Source: Solimonas sp.
Lineage (GTDB): Bacteria > Pseudomonadota > Gammaproteobacteria > Nevskiales > Nevskiaceae
NCBI GenBank assembly: GCA_030149365.1
Contig: JASBRP010000010.1
Location: 32,751-96,750 of the forward strand
Direction: 5' to 3'
DNA length: 64,000 bases
Positions 23,588-31,421 of the stretch are shown in pieces. The notes beneath the pieces are model-generated. The model was not told where the DNA came from and made no database searches. It saw only the letters and a program-made list of their open reading frames with translations. The translations under genes were made by a program, and so were the position numbers. Numbering within the stretch: the first letter of the stretch is position 1; the number at the start of each line of letters is the position of its first letter.

Positions 23588-23896
23588 ATGACGGATACGA
23601 AGATGAACCCGACACCGCCGGCCGCCCTCCCCGCCTTCAAGGCCCAGCTCGCCAAGGGCGTGACGCTGACGCGCATCGAGGGCAAGAGCGTGCTGTTTTC
23701 CACGCGCACGGGGGAGTCCTTCGGGCTCAACGACATGGGCGCGGAGATGCTGGCGCAGCTGTTTGCCGGCGACTCGCTGCGGGCGGCAAAGCAGATCGGC
23801 GCGGAGTACAACGCGCCGGAGGCGGAGATTCACCAGGATCTGTCGGAGCTGGCGGAGGAGTTGGCGGGGTTGAGGTTGATTGAGGTGCGACGGTAG
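23588..23896 (+). CDS. PqqD-like protein (lasso peptide B1, RiPP recognition element)
   Basis: VTLTRIEGKSVLFSTRTGESFGLNDMGAEMLAQLFAGDS... typical PqqD/RRE fold sequence, within lasso cluster. Confidence 0.85.
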   Translation: MTDTKMNPTPPAALPAFKAQLAKGVTLTRIEGKSVLFSTRTGESFGLNDMGAEMLAQLFAGDSLRAAKQIGAEYNAPEAEIHQDLSELAEELAGLRLIEVRR

Positions 23897-23931
23897 GCGG
23901 CACTGAGCCTATTCAGCCTCGGACACTTGAA

Positions 23932-23976
23932 GAAGTCCGTTCGTGCTGAGCCTGTAGAAGCGCGGGCGGACTTCCC
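23932..23976. repeat. REP-like element, inverted relative to 21280-21324
   Basis: GAAGTCCGTTCGTGCTGAGCCTGTAGAAGCGCGGGCGGACTTC. Confidence 0.7.
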
Positions 23977-24048
23977 CAACTGCGGCTAGCTGGTTTCCGC
24001 CCACCCTTCGACAGGCTCAGGGCGAACGGAAACTCCAGCGGAGGTTCT

Positions 24049-24225
24049 TCCCTCGCCCGCTCGCGGGAGAGGGTGGCCCGGAGGGCCGGGAGAGGGGCTG
24101 TGAATCTGGGAATGGTGCGTCACCGACAGATTTACAGCCCCTCTCGGCAACTGCTCCTGCGTTGCCCTACCTCGGGCATCCATGCCCTCGTCCCCCGCCC
24201 CTCTCCCGCAAGCGGGCGAGGGGAG
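24049..24225. repeat. Nested inverted-repeat/intergenic repeat block between convergent B1 and B2
   Basis: GAGAGGGGCTGTGAATCTG (24090-24108) pairs with CAGATTTACAGCCCCTCTC (24127-24145), 1 mismatch; outer CTCGCCCGCTCGCGGGAGAGG / CCTCTCCCGCAAGCGGGCGAGG pair. Confidence 0.75.
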
Positions 24226-24603
24226 TTACCGCCAAGCCGGATATTCCGCCACCACCGTGAAGTCCTCCAGCCCCGGCGTGGCGACGAAGGTCTGGCCGCC
24301 GTTGACTACCCAGGCGTGGCCGCTGACCGGGGAGAGCTTCATGCCTACGCGCAGGTTGGCGGCGTGGCCGCGGAGGTTGAGCAGGTACCAGGTGACGATG
24401 GCCTGATCCAGGCACTCGATGGGGAACGGCAGGAAACGCAGGCCGCGCTGGATCCGGTCCGCGATCTGCGGCGCTGGCCGGGCGCCGAAGGCGCGCCACA
24501 GCGGGCGGCAGCGGCGGCCGAGGCCGGTGGCGAGGCGGACGGTGCGGTCCAGGCCGAGGAGCTTGGTGCTGCAGAAGGACAGGACGAGTAAGGCGGCGCT
24601 CAT
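24226..24603 (-). CDS. Lasso peptide biosynthesis B2 protein (transglutaminase-like leader peptidase)
   Basis: Minus-strand ORF: ...LRFLPFPIECLDQAIVTWYLLNLRGHAANLRVGMKLSPVSGHAWVVNGGQTF with catalytic C and HAW motifs. Start uncertain (24603, 24618 or 24633). Confidence 0.85.
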   Translation of the reverse strand: MSAALLVLSFCSTKLLGLDRTVRLATGLGRRCRPLWRAFGARPAPQIADRIQRGLRFLPFPIECLDQAIVTWYLLNLRGHAANLRVGMKLSPVSGHAWVVNGGQTFVATPGLEDFTVVAEYPAWR

Positions 24604-26467
24604 GAATATGATGAACATGCAGGTGGAACCCATTACCCAGTCGCACCAGGGCGCGAATTGTCAGGCTGAGGCGAGCACGCGGGAGGTCTTCCTGGTGCAG
24701 GCGGGCACGAGCCCGCGGTGGCGGGCGGGCGCCGGCACGCAGCAGGCGGCCAGCGAGCAGGGCGTGCTGCTGGTGGAGGGGGCCATCTTCCGCATCAACG
24801 GGCAGCGGCATGCGCGGCCGGCGCAGGTGCTGCTGGAGCGGCTGCGGGAGCGCGGCACCGGGGCGTTCTGCGAGGTGACGGGTGACTTCGTCGCCTGCTA
24901 CGTCACGCGCGAGGGTGTGCATGGCTTCAAGAGCCTGACGGGGCAGCACCAGCTCTACTACGGCGAGGGCCAAGGGCTGTTCTGCAACCGCCTTTTCCCC
25001 TTTCACGCCGCCACGCCGGTGCCGGAGTGGGACGAGGAATACTTTGGCCGGCACACGCTGATCGTGCCCGGCTCGCAGTTCCATGCGGAGTGCACGCCGC
25101 TGGCGGGTGTGCGTCGTGTGTTGCCGGGGCAACTGGTGACGCTGGGGCCGGGCGTGACCAAGCGCGCGCTGGTGATGCGCCAGTACCAGTACAAGCTGGA
25201 CCCGCAGCAGCGCCGCGAGGACGTGGCGCCGGAGATCCTGCGGCTGCTGCGCGAGTCGGTGCAGGACCACCTGCACGCGGCGCCGGGCGCGGATGTGTGT
25301 ATCGAGATCTCCGGGGGGCTGGATTCGTCCTTCGTGGCCTGCCTGGTGGGCGAGGTCACCCAGGGCGCCAAGGGGGTGATGTTCTCGCAGCCCAACGTGC
25401 CCTCCCACCATATCAGCGAGGGCTATGCCCGCGAGGTGGCGGAGCGCTATGGCATTGACCTGCGGATCATCCCGCCGGACGAACTGCCGGCGGTGCCGCA
25501 GCTGGAGCCGGCCTACAGCGACGAGCCCAGCGACTTCTTCTGGTTTGGCGAGCTGTTCTCCGAGGCGGTGGCGCAGATGACGCGGCCGGGCGGGCTGGTG
25601 TTCACCGGCTTTGGCGCGGACCAGCTCTTCCTGCGCTCGCCGGCGATGCTGCCCCACCTGCTGGGGCGCGGCGAGTGGGGCGCCTTCTTCAGCGCGCTGC
25701 GACCGGCGGCCAGGCTAATGAGCCGCAGCCCGGTGAGCCTGGCGCTGCAGAGCCTGGTCTCGCAGATCCCGCGGGAGCTGTATTACCGCATGGCGCGGCA
25801 CACGGAGAAATGGCCCTGGAACCCGCTGGACGTCTGCGACGTGAACATGGACCGGCTGCTGCATGCGCCGGTGGGCTGGCTGCGAGCCGATGACCGGCGC
25901 GCGGCGTGGGAGGACCAGCGGCGGCAGACCGAGCGGGAACTGGTGGGCGACGGCATCATCTGCGACAACTGGGGCTACTTCGCCGCCACGCGCGCCGTGA
26001 CCGCGCCGCACTTTGCGCGCCGCGGCCTCAAGGATGCCTCGCCGTTCTGCGACCTGCGGCTGATCGACTACGTGTACGACCACGTCAGCGCGCTGCTGGT
26101 GCACGACTTCAACGGCCGCTACAAGGAGCTGCTGCGCGAGGCGCAGAAGGGCGTGGTGCCGGAGAGCCTGCGCGCCAGGAAAAACGACACCTTCGTGTTC
26201 AACTCCTTCCAGCTGCGCTACTTCAACCAGGCGCGGGAGTACTTCCACTCCCTGGTGGACCACTGCCCTGCCGGATGGGTGCACGCGCCGAGCGTGCGCG
26301 CCGAGATCGAGGCCCTGCAGTTTGGCCTGATGAATGCGTCCACGCGGTCCGTGGTGGCGCTGATGGGCTACCTGAGCTGGCAGCGGGCCTTCCTGCGCCA
26401 GGCCGGCGGAGAATCCGCGGCACTGGAGCGGCTGCCCTGGAGCCAGTTGGGCAATGGGCACGGCTGA
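24602..26467 (+). CDS. Asparagine synthetase-like lasso macrolactam synthetase (C)
   Basis: PP-loop EISGGLDSSFVACLVGE; GFGADQLFL; N-terminal glutaminase-like domain remnants; ~621 aa. Confidence 0.88.
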   Translation: MNMMNMQVEPITQSHQGANCQAEASTREVFLVQAGTSPRWRAGAGTQQAASEQGVLLVEGAIFRINGQRHARPAQVLLERLRERGTGAFCEVTGDFVACYVTREGVHGFKSLTGQHQLYYGEGQGLFCNRLFPFHAATPVPEWDEEYFGRHTLIVPGSQFHAECTPLAGVRRVLPGQLVTLGPGVTKRALVMRQYQYKLDPQQRREDVAPEILRLLRESVQDHLHAAPGADVCIEISGGLDSSFVACLVGEVTQGAKGVMFSQPNVPSHHISEGYAREVAERYGIDLRIIPPDELPAVPQLEPAYSDEPSDFFWFGELFSEAVAQMTRPGGLVFTGFGADQLFLRSPAMLPHLLGRGEWGAFFSALRPAARLMSRSPVSLALQSLVSQIPRELYYRMARHTEKWPWNPLDVCDVNMDRLLHAPVGWLRADDRRAAWEDQRRQTERELVGDGIICDNWGYFAATRAVTAPHFARRGLKDASPFCDLRLIDYVYDHVSALLVHDFNGRYKELLREAQKGVVPESLRARKNDTFVFNSFQLRYFNQAREYFHSLVDHCPAGWVHAPSVRAEIEALQFGLMNASTRSVVALMGYLSWQRAFLRQAGGESAALERLPWSQLGNGHG

Positions 26468-26712
26468 ACGCCGCGCCCGGGAATTCCGGAAACGGAAACG
26501 CATCAACCCGATGCGCTAAAAAAAACTGCTCCGCCGGGCCGCTCCGGAGAGATGGCGCGCGCCACGTGCCAGACCCAGCCTTTCGGCCAGCCGTTGTCTC
26601 CGCGGGCGCCTCGTCCAGGCACGCCCGTTGCGCTGCGCGGGCTCCCCTGGTGGAGGGGCCCGGCGGGCAGCAATACCGTGTTGTTAATGAGCACCGACAG
26701 CAGGTGTGACCC

Positions 26713-26930
26713 GGGACTCGTTCGCGGATGCGCTAGCAGAGCCCTACTGGGTTAGCCAGGCAATCGTTCTACTGCAGGGAAGTTGGGGAGCGGAGGGGCA
26801 TGGGCCGGGTGGATGAAATCGATCCCGGTACGCCGTGGGGCCTCGGTCGTTGCGTGGCAACGTGGGGCCTGGCTCGATAGGAATAGGTTACGCCAGAGGG
26901 GGCGGAACTCATAACGGAGTTCCGTTTTTT
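26713..26930 (+). ncRNA. Candidate structured element ending in an intrinsic terminator (copy 1)
   Basis: GGGACTCGTTCGCGGATGCGCTAGCAGAGCCCTACT at 5' end and CGGAACTCataacgGAGTTCCGTTTTTT at 3' end; shares both ends with 27555-27767. Confidence 0.35.
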
Positions 26931-27059
26931 CTGCAGGAGCCATGCAGCCCATATCTGGAAGTAAGGACTACGCCGCAGGATCGGGCTAGCCCTCAAAGAG
27001 GATCGTCTACCTATCGCCCCGCTATCGAGGCGTCCGAAAGTATCCGCCCAACGTTTTCA

Positions 27060-27403
27060 GAGCGACTCTCGCAACGTCCGCCCCAGAAATTTTCCGTCTG
27101 AGTGTCGCTGAGCCTCGGGCGCCCGATCCATCTTCAGAATCAGATCGGCCAACCGTTCCTGCAAGGCATCCCGGCCGATCACAAACGCGAGTTTCAGGTT
27201 TTTAGCCAGGAGAAATTTTGTGATCTCCTATCAAGGCCCAAAAGGCGGCGATTCACCACCGCCGCTTCATCCAAAGCCTGAGCCGCCCTCTCCATCTCAA
27301 TAGCCTTCTGCGGCGCAGAGAATCTGACGCCCCTCAACGCGTCGCGAAGGGAGAAGATTTTCGCGCGAAGATTCCTTTCCAGATCAGGCTCGAGTAACCC
27401 CAA
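27060..27403 (-). pseudogene. Possible degraded ORF of unknown function
   Basis: Minus-strand ORF 27194-27403 followed in another frame by NLKLAFVIGRDALQERLADLILKMDRAPEAQRHSDG; looks like a broken reading frame. Confidence 0.3.
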
Positions 27404-27554
27404 CCCAGCTACTGCGCCAATGCGTTGCGGCGTTCAGATCTTTTCTTGCTGCCGTCTTCCTACGGCTCTACTTTGAGTATCTCAACGATGACGGCGGATC
27501 GACCCGTCTTGGCCATACGCAATCCGGGGACAGTTCGGCGAAGGGCCAGCTTCC

Positions 27555-27767
27555 GGGGCTCTTTCGCGGATGCGGCGCAGAGCCCTACTCAATCGCCCGT
27601 GCCGACTATTCCTGCGGGAAGCTTTGCTGGAGGTGAGACTGGAGCCGCGTGGAAAAAGACCCTCAGGGCAAATATGGGCACGTTGAAGTTATCTGACCTG
27701 GACCCTGCTCGTTGAGGAGCATTTTAGGCGGATTATGAGCGGAATTTGTAAGGAGTTCCGTCTTTTT
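27555..27767 (+). ncRNA. Candidate structured element ending in an intrinsic terminator (copy 2)
   Basis: GGGGCTCTTTCGCGGATGCGGCGCAGAGCCCTACT at 5' end and CGGAATTTGTAAGGAGTTCCGTCTTTTT at 3' end. Confidence 0.35.
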
Positions 27768-28105
27768 AGCTTGGCTAGCCGGCAACGCAAGAAATTCAAT
27801 CTGGCTCACCGCCATGGCTTGCCAAATGTGCTTCAGTCTTTCTAGCAATGGCAATGGAAACGGCCAGCCATCTCGCAGGTGGCCCTTAAAGAAGACCGTC
27901 GCGCATCGCACAACGCGGACCTCATTTCCCTGAAAAAACAAACGTTCTCTTCGCCGGAAGAGCCTCCATTTCGGAATGCGTAGAAGATTTGTTGTGGCCG
28001 CGGCTGGAAATTGCGATATTTACTAAAGGGGTGGACTACAACCCTCCCAGCCAGGGAGAGCCTCCATAGCTGTGAGGCGCTCATCAATGAACGGGATATT
28101 TCGAA

Positions 28106-28651
28106 ATGGCCAGGCCGTTATTTACGAGCAACGAATGGAAGGGATTCTGGGACGAAATATGGTCAAAGTTCGTAGATGGAATTCGAGCTACCGGCGCCAA
28201 ATTAAGTCTAGTTATCACAGCTTGCGGAATAGCGGCTGTCACTTGGGGGCTTCCTCACCTTAATAGGTCGGACACCTCGCCCGAGACGCTCGGGATTTAT
28301 GTTCTAGGCTTTATCATCCCTTTATTTTGCGAGGCGTTTCTTCTCGTCAAGGATGAAAATCGCTCCTTCGATGGGGCCGTAGCAGAATGGACTTGCATAT
28401 TTTTATTTGTTCTTTGGACTCTCGCCTTTTGGCTGTCCTTAAAAACTAATTTTCCCCAGCCAGCGACGGACGCTCCGCACTCAAAGTCTGAATGGCGTTG
28501 GGGAGCATCTGGATTTCTGCTCTTTTTACTTGTACTTTCCTTATTTTTTAGCTTTGTAGTAACCGGATTCGATCAAAAAAAGGCACCAAAGATCCCGGTT
28601 CTCGATGAAAAACCGCAGGAATTACACGATAGGGCAGACCGTCATGGCTAA
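28106..28651 (+). CDS. Hypothetical membrane protein (about 4 predicted TM segments)
   Basis: LSLVITACGIAAVTWGL, IYVLGFIIPLFCEAFLL, WTCIFLFVLWTLAFWLSL, GFLLFLLVLSLFFSFVV hydrophobic stretches; stop overlaps start of next ORF. Confidence 0.65.
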   Translation: MARPLFTSNEWKGFWDEIWSKFVDGIRATGAKLSLVITACGIAAVTWGLPHLNRSDTSPETLGIYVLGFIIPLFCEAFLLVKDENRSFDGAVAEWTCIFLFVLWTLAFWLSLKTNFPQPATDAPHSKSEWRWGASGFLLFLLVLSLFFSFVVTGFDQKKAPKIPVLDEKPQELHDRADRHG

Positions 28652-29858
28652 ATATTTCCTGACAGTGCCTGCAATCCGCATCTCTCAGCCCATTGGAGAA
28701 TTCTTCCTTTGCTCAATTCCGGCGGAGACACTTCTCGCGGTAACGTACTCGATTCCCGCGACAGCGAAGCGATCAGAAGGACTTTTGACTGGTATTTTTG
28801 GAAACCAGCGAACTGAGATCAAGGATCGCAGTCGGCAGATCGGAGCGTATATTGATGAGGAGAATTCGACGTTTCCCAACAACATCATCCTCAGTGCGAA
28901 TTACAGAACGTCCGGCGACTTCGAGGATGATGAATCTTTGCAATGGCGAGTAGAGCGCGTGAAGGACGAGCACTATCAACTGATAGTGCCATCTCCCGAA
29001 CGTCTGGCGTCAATTATCGATGGCCAGCACCGTCTGAAAGGCTTTGAGGAATCCCAAAAGCCCGACAGGAAAAAAATGGACATGCCGTGTGCGGTATTTA
29101 TCAATCTGCCTCGCCCGTATCAGGCTCGGATATTTGCAACAATCAACATCAATCAAAAGCGAGTGGATAAAAGCCTCGCTTATCAGCTTTTCGGCTACGA
29201 TTTAAATGAGAAAGATGCCGATCTATGGTCTCCAGATATGCTCGCAGTGTTCCTGGCCCGAAATTTAGAGGGCAGAGACGACTCCCCATTTAAAAATCAC
29301 GTGCGCCTTGCACTAGTCCAGATTCCAGGTGAAGGAAAGCAATCATCTGTTTGGAAAGTGTCAATCGCTAGCATCGTCGAAGGCATTACCCGACTCATCT
29401 CCGCCAAACCTGCCGCAGACAGGAGCGCCCTTTTGAGTAAGGAGGCAGTGGACAGATCGAAGCTGGCAATTGACTCTACACCGTTACGCCAGTGGTACAT
29501 CGATGGGAAGGACAAGAAGATTCTAGAATTAATCATTGACTATTTCCGAATCATCGATGAAGTTGTATGGAGCCATCAAACTGAGGGCAGCTTTGCGACC
29601 AAGACGGTCGGCATACTCGCGCTCTTTGACATACTCCGAGAGGGGCTTAGCAAGAAGCGTCTCGACCCAAATGCTACTCAGCAGACCACTCGCACGCTAT
29701 TCGCGCATGCTCGAGGGATCAACTTTTCCGACGACTTCTTCCATGCATCTGGCGCCGGACGGGTACGAATTCGCCGCGTACTCCAAACACTCACAGGCTT
29801 AGATCCAACCCCCCAAAGGGAAACGGCGGAAGCAGTTTCCCGCCTCCTGCATAAGTAG
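28644..29858 (+). CDS. DGQHR-domain protein (DndB-like)
   Basis: ASIIDGQHRLKGFEES ... INLPRPYQARIFATININQKRVDKSLAYQLFGYD. Confidence 0.85.
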   Translation: MAKYFLTVPAIRISQPIGEFFLCSIPAETLLAVTYSIPATAKRSEGLLTGIFGNQRTEIKDRSRQIGAYIDEENSTFPNNIILSANYRTSGDFEDDESLQWRVERVKDEHYQLIVPSPERLASIIDGQHRLKGFEESQKPDRKKMDMPCAVFINLPRPYQARIFATININQKRVDKSLAYQLFGYDLNEKDADLWSPDMLAVFLARNLEGRDDSPFKNHVRLALVQIPGEGKQSSVWKVSIASIVEGITRLISAKPAADRSALLSKEAVDRSKLAIDSTPLRQWYIDGKDKKILELIIDYFRIIDEVVWSHQTEGSFATKTVGILALFDILREGLSKKRLDPNATQQTTRTLFAHARGINFSDDFFHASGAGRVRIRRVLQTLTGLDPTPQRETAEAVSRLLHK

Positions 29859-29863
29859 CGACG

Positions 29864-29944
29864 TTACTCCGCTTTGATCGGAACCTCGGCGCCTGCTTCC
29901 CTAAAAAGACCGATGATCTGCTCTTTCGAATATCGCCTCTTCAC
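29864..29944 (-). pseudogene. IS3-family transposase OrfA N-terminal remnant
   Basis: Minus-strand peptide VKRRYSKEQIIGLFREAGAEVPIKAE* resembles the start of IS3 OrfA proteins (KRRYTEEQIIGFLREAE...). Confidence 0.65.
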
Positions 29945-30276
29945 GTCCGACCTCCTGGGTCTTGGGCCGGACTATAAATCGGCAAGTCGCGGCTGAGTAG
30001 GGCGTGGCCGCTGGATGGCCCGCTCTCGGCATGCGCCGGCCCTAGCGGCCGTGGAGCTGAGGGATTGGCTGTCAGGGATACTATCCGCAGATGGGGCAAA
30101 AATTCGTAACGGGGTGCCGTAATTTTCGGTCCACGACTGCTGGCAGACAGAAAAATAAACTGGCCTCTTTTAGGCCGCGTGCTCCTTGCCTGCGCCCCAC
30201 AGCCGCGTAATATCAACTTTTATTTTCTGCGCACAGTGCCACTCGCATACAGCTCAGTATGTGCCTAGCGGCGACA

Positions 30277-31419
30277 TCAATTCGCCCTGTTCCGTATGTC
30301 ATTCTCTACTTGAGCCGGCGCCTTCCTATCCACCCATCGATAAAACTCCAGCGCACTACCCAAGGCCTTCAGTGAGGCTTTGAGCATCGGACGAGCAGAA
30401 GTAACCTTTGACCACCATCCCAATGTCGGATCTAGCCGTCTGATCTCCTGCCGTAACTCCTCCAGCGCCAAGCCGACTTCTTCCTCACGTACAGCAGAAA
30501 GCCCATGCGTGAAACTGAGCTGATTTCTCGCAGTGTTCACGTTGCCAAAAATATGTCCATTGCCGAAGCGCGCTCCCAACTTCCCGCTGGCAACCAAGAT
30601 GTCCAGGAGCCTGGAAACCCCCGCGCTCTCTCCGTCGGAGAATTTAATGCCATGGACTGTCTCCAACGCCAACCCCGCCTCTACAGCAATGGCACTCAGC
30701 ACATACTCCGTAGCCCGATTGGAAAGCATGAGCGACGCACTTGAGGAACGACGAGCATGCAATATTTCGGCGCATACAAAGCAAATGGCACTCGCAGCTA
30801 CTAACACTTCTTTGATGCTGCCGGCCTCTCTTCGCTCAAGCACCCGGACTATGGAATGAATATCGTTCAACTTGTTAAGAAAATCCTCTAAAGGCCGCCC
30901 CTGGGATATCTCAAAGCGAAGCCGAGCTCGCCATTTCTCAATCTCCTGGACGATGTGAGGCCGCGATATCCACCAGTGGGGGCGCCTAGACGCAGAAACA
31001 TTCGTCATAGCGACCGCACAGGAAAGATAGATCTGCTCCAAAAAAATATAGAGGTCAAGAAGAATTCGTAACGTCGGACCGAATGCCTTACAAGCATCCT
31101 CCTTCTCTAGAAGGCAGAGCAGAGATTCGATGTCTTTTGAGGAAAAAACAAATTCACTAAATGCAGAGTCGAGTTTCTCTGTTACTTGTCGCAATAGAGA
31201 ACTTGGCAGATCTTGAGGGCCCACGCCTGCAAGAAAAGCGGAAAGCTGGTCATGACTAGCGTAGTGCCCTCCAACGATTAGAACAACCTGTTCTCCTGAT
31301 GGGAGGAATTCATGATCTGCGCAGAGCTCTGCAAGAAACATCTCATACTGCTCGGCATCCATCAGCGTACAAGCCGCCGACAACGGCAGGCTCATATCCC
31401 AGCGAGCCACGGAAGACAT
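30277..31419 (-). CDS. Hypothetical protein with HEPN-like C-terminal region
   Basis: C-terminal NTARNQLSFTHGLSAVREEEVGLALEELRQEIRRL has an Rx6H element in HEPN-like context; family assignment tentative. Confidence 0.5.
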   Translation of the reverse strand: MSSVARWDMSLPLSAACTLMDAEQYEMFLAELCADHEFLPSGEQVVLIVGGHYASHDQLSAFLAGVGPQDLPSSLLRQVTEKLDSAFSEFVFSSKDIESLLCLLEKEDACKAFGPTLRILLDLYIFLEQIYLSCAVAMTNVSASRRPHWWISRPHIVQEIEKWRARLRFEISQGRPLEDFLNKLNDIHSIVRVLERREAGSIKEVLVAASAICFVCAEILHARRSSSASLMLSNRATEYVLSAIAVEAGLALETVHGIKFSDGESAGVSRLLDILVASGKLGARFGNGHIFGNVNTARNQLSFTHGLSAVREEEVGLALEELRQEIRRLDPTLGWWSKVTSARPMLKASLKALGSALEFYRWVDRKAPAQVENDIRNRAN

Positions 31420-31421
31420 TT

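Noticed and set aside
24049-24225. Possible CRISPR-like array at clustered CTCTCCC repeats
   Set aside because: Repeats are palindromic intergenic elements without regular spacers and no cas genes are present.
24167-25657. 496-aa minus-strand ORF over lasso C
   Set aside because: Antisense shadow of the Asn-synthetase-like gene; the shorter minus-strand ORF 24226..24603 in a different frame has true B2 motifs and was kept.
26500-26720. Search for tRNA/att site at island left boundary
   Set aside because: No tRNA-like sequence or matching direct repeat at the right boundary (~43080) could be identified by eye.
27425-28087. Small ORFs (27425..27715, 27663..27941, 27842..28087)
   Set aside because: No motifs, overlapping on both strands in a decayed region; no support for coding.
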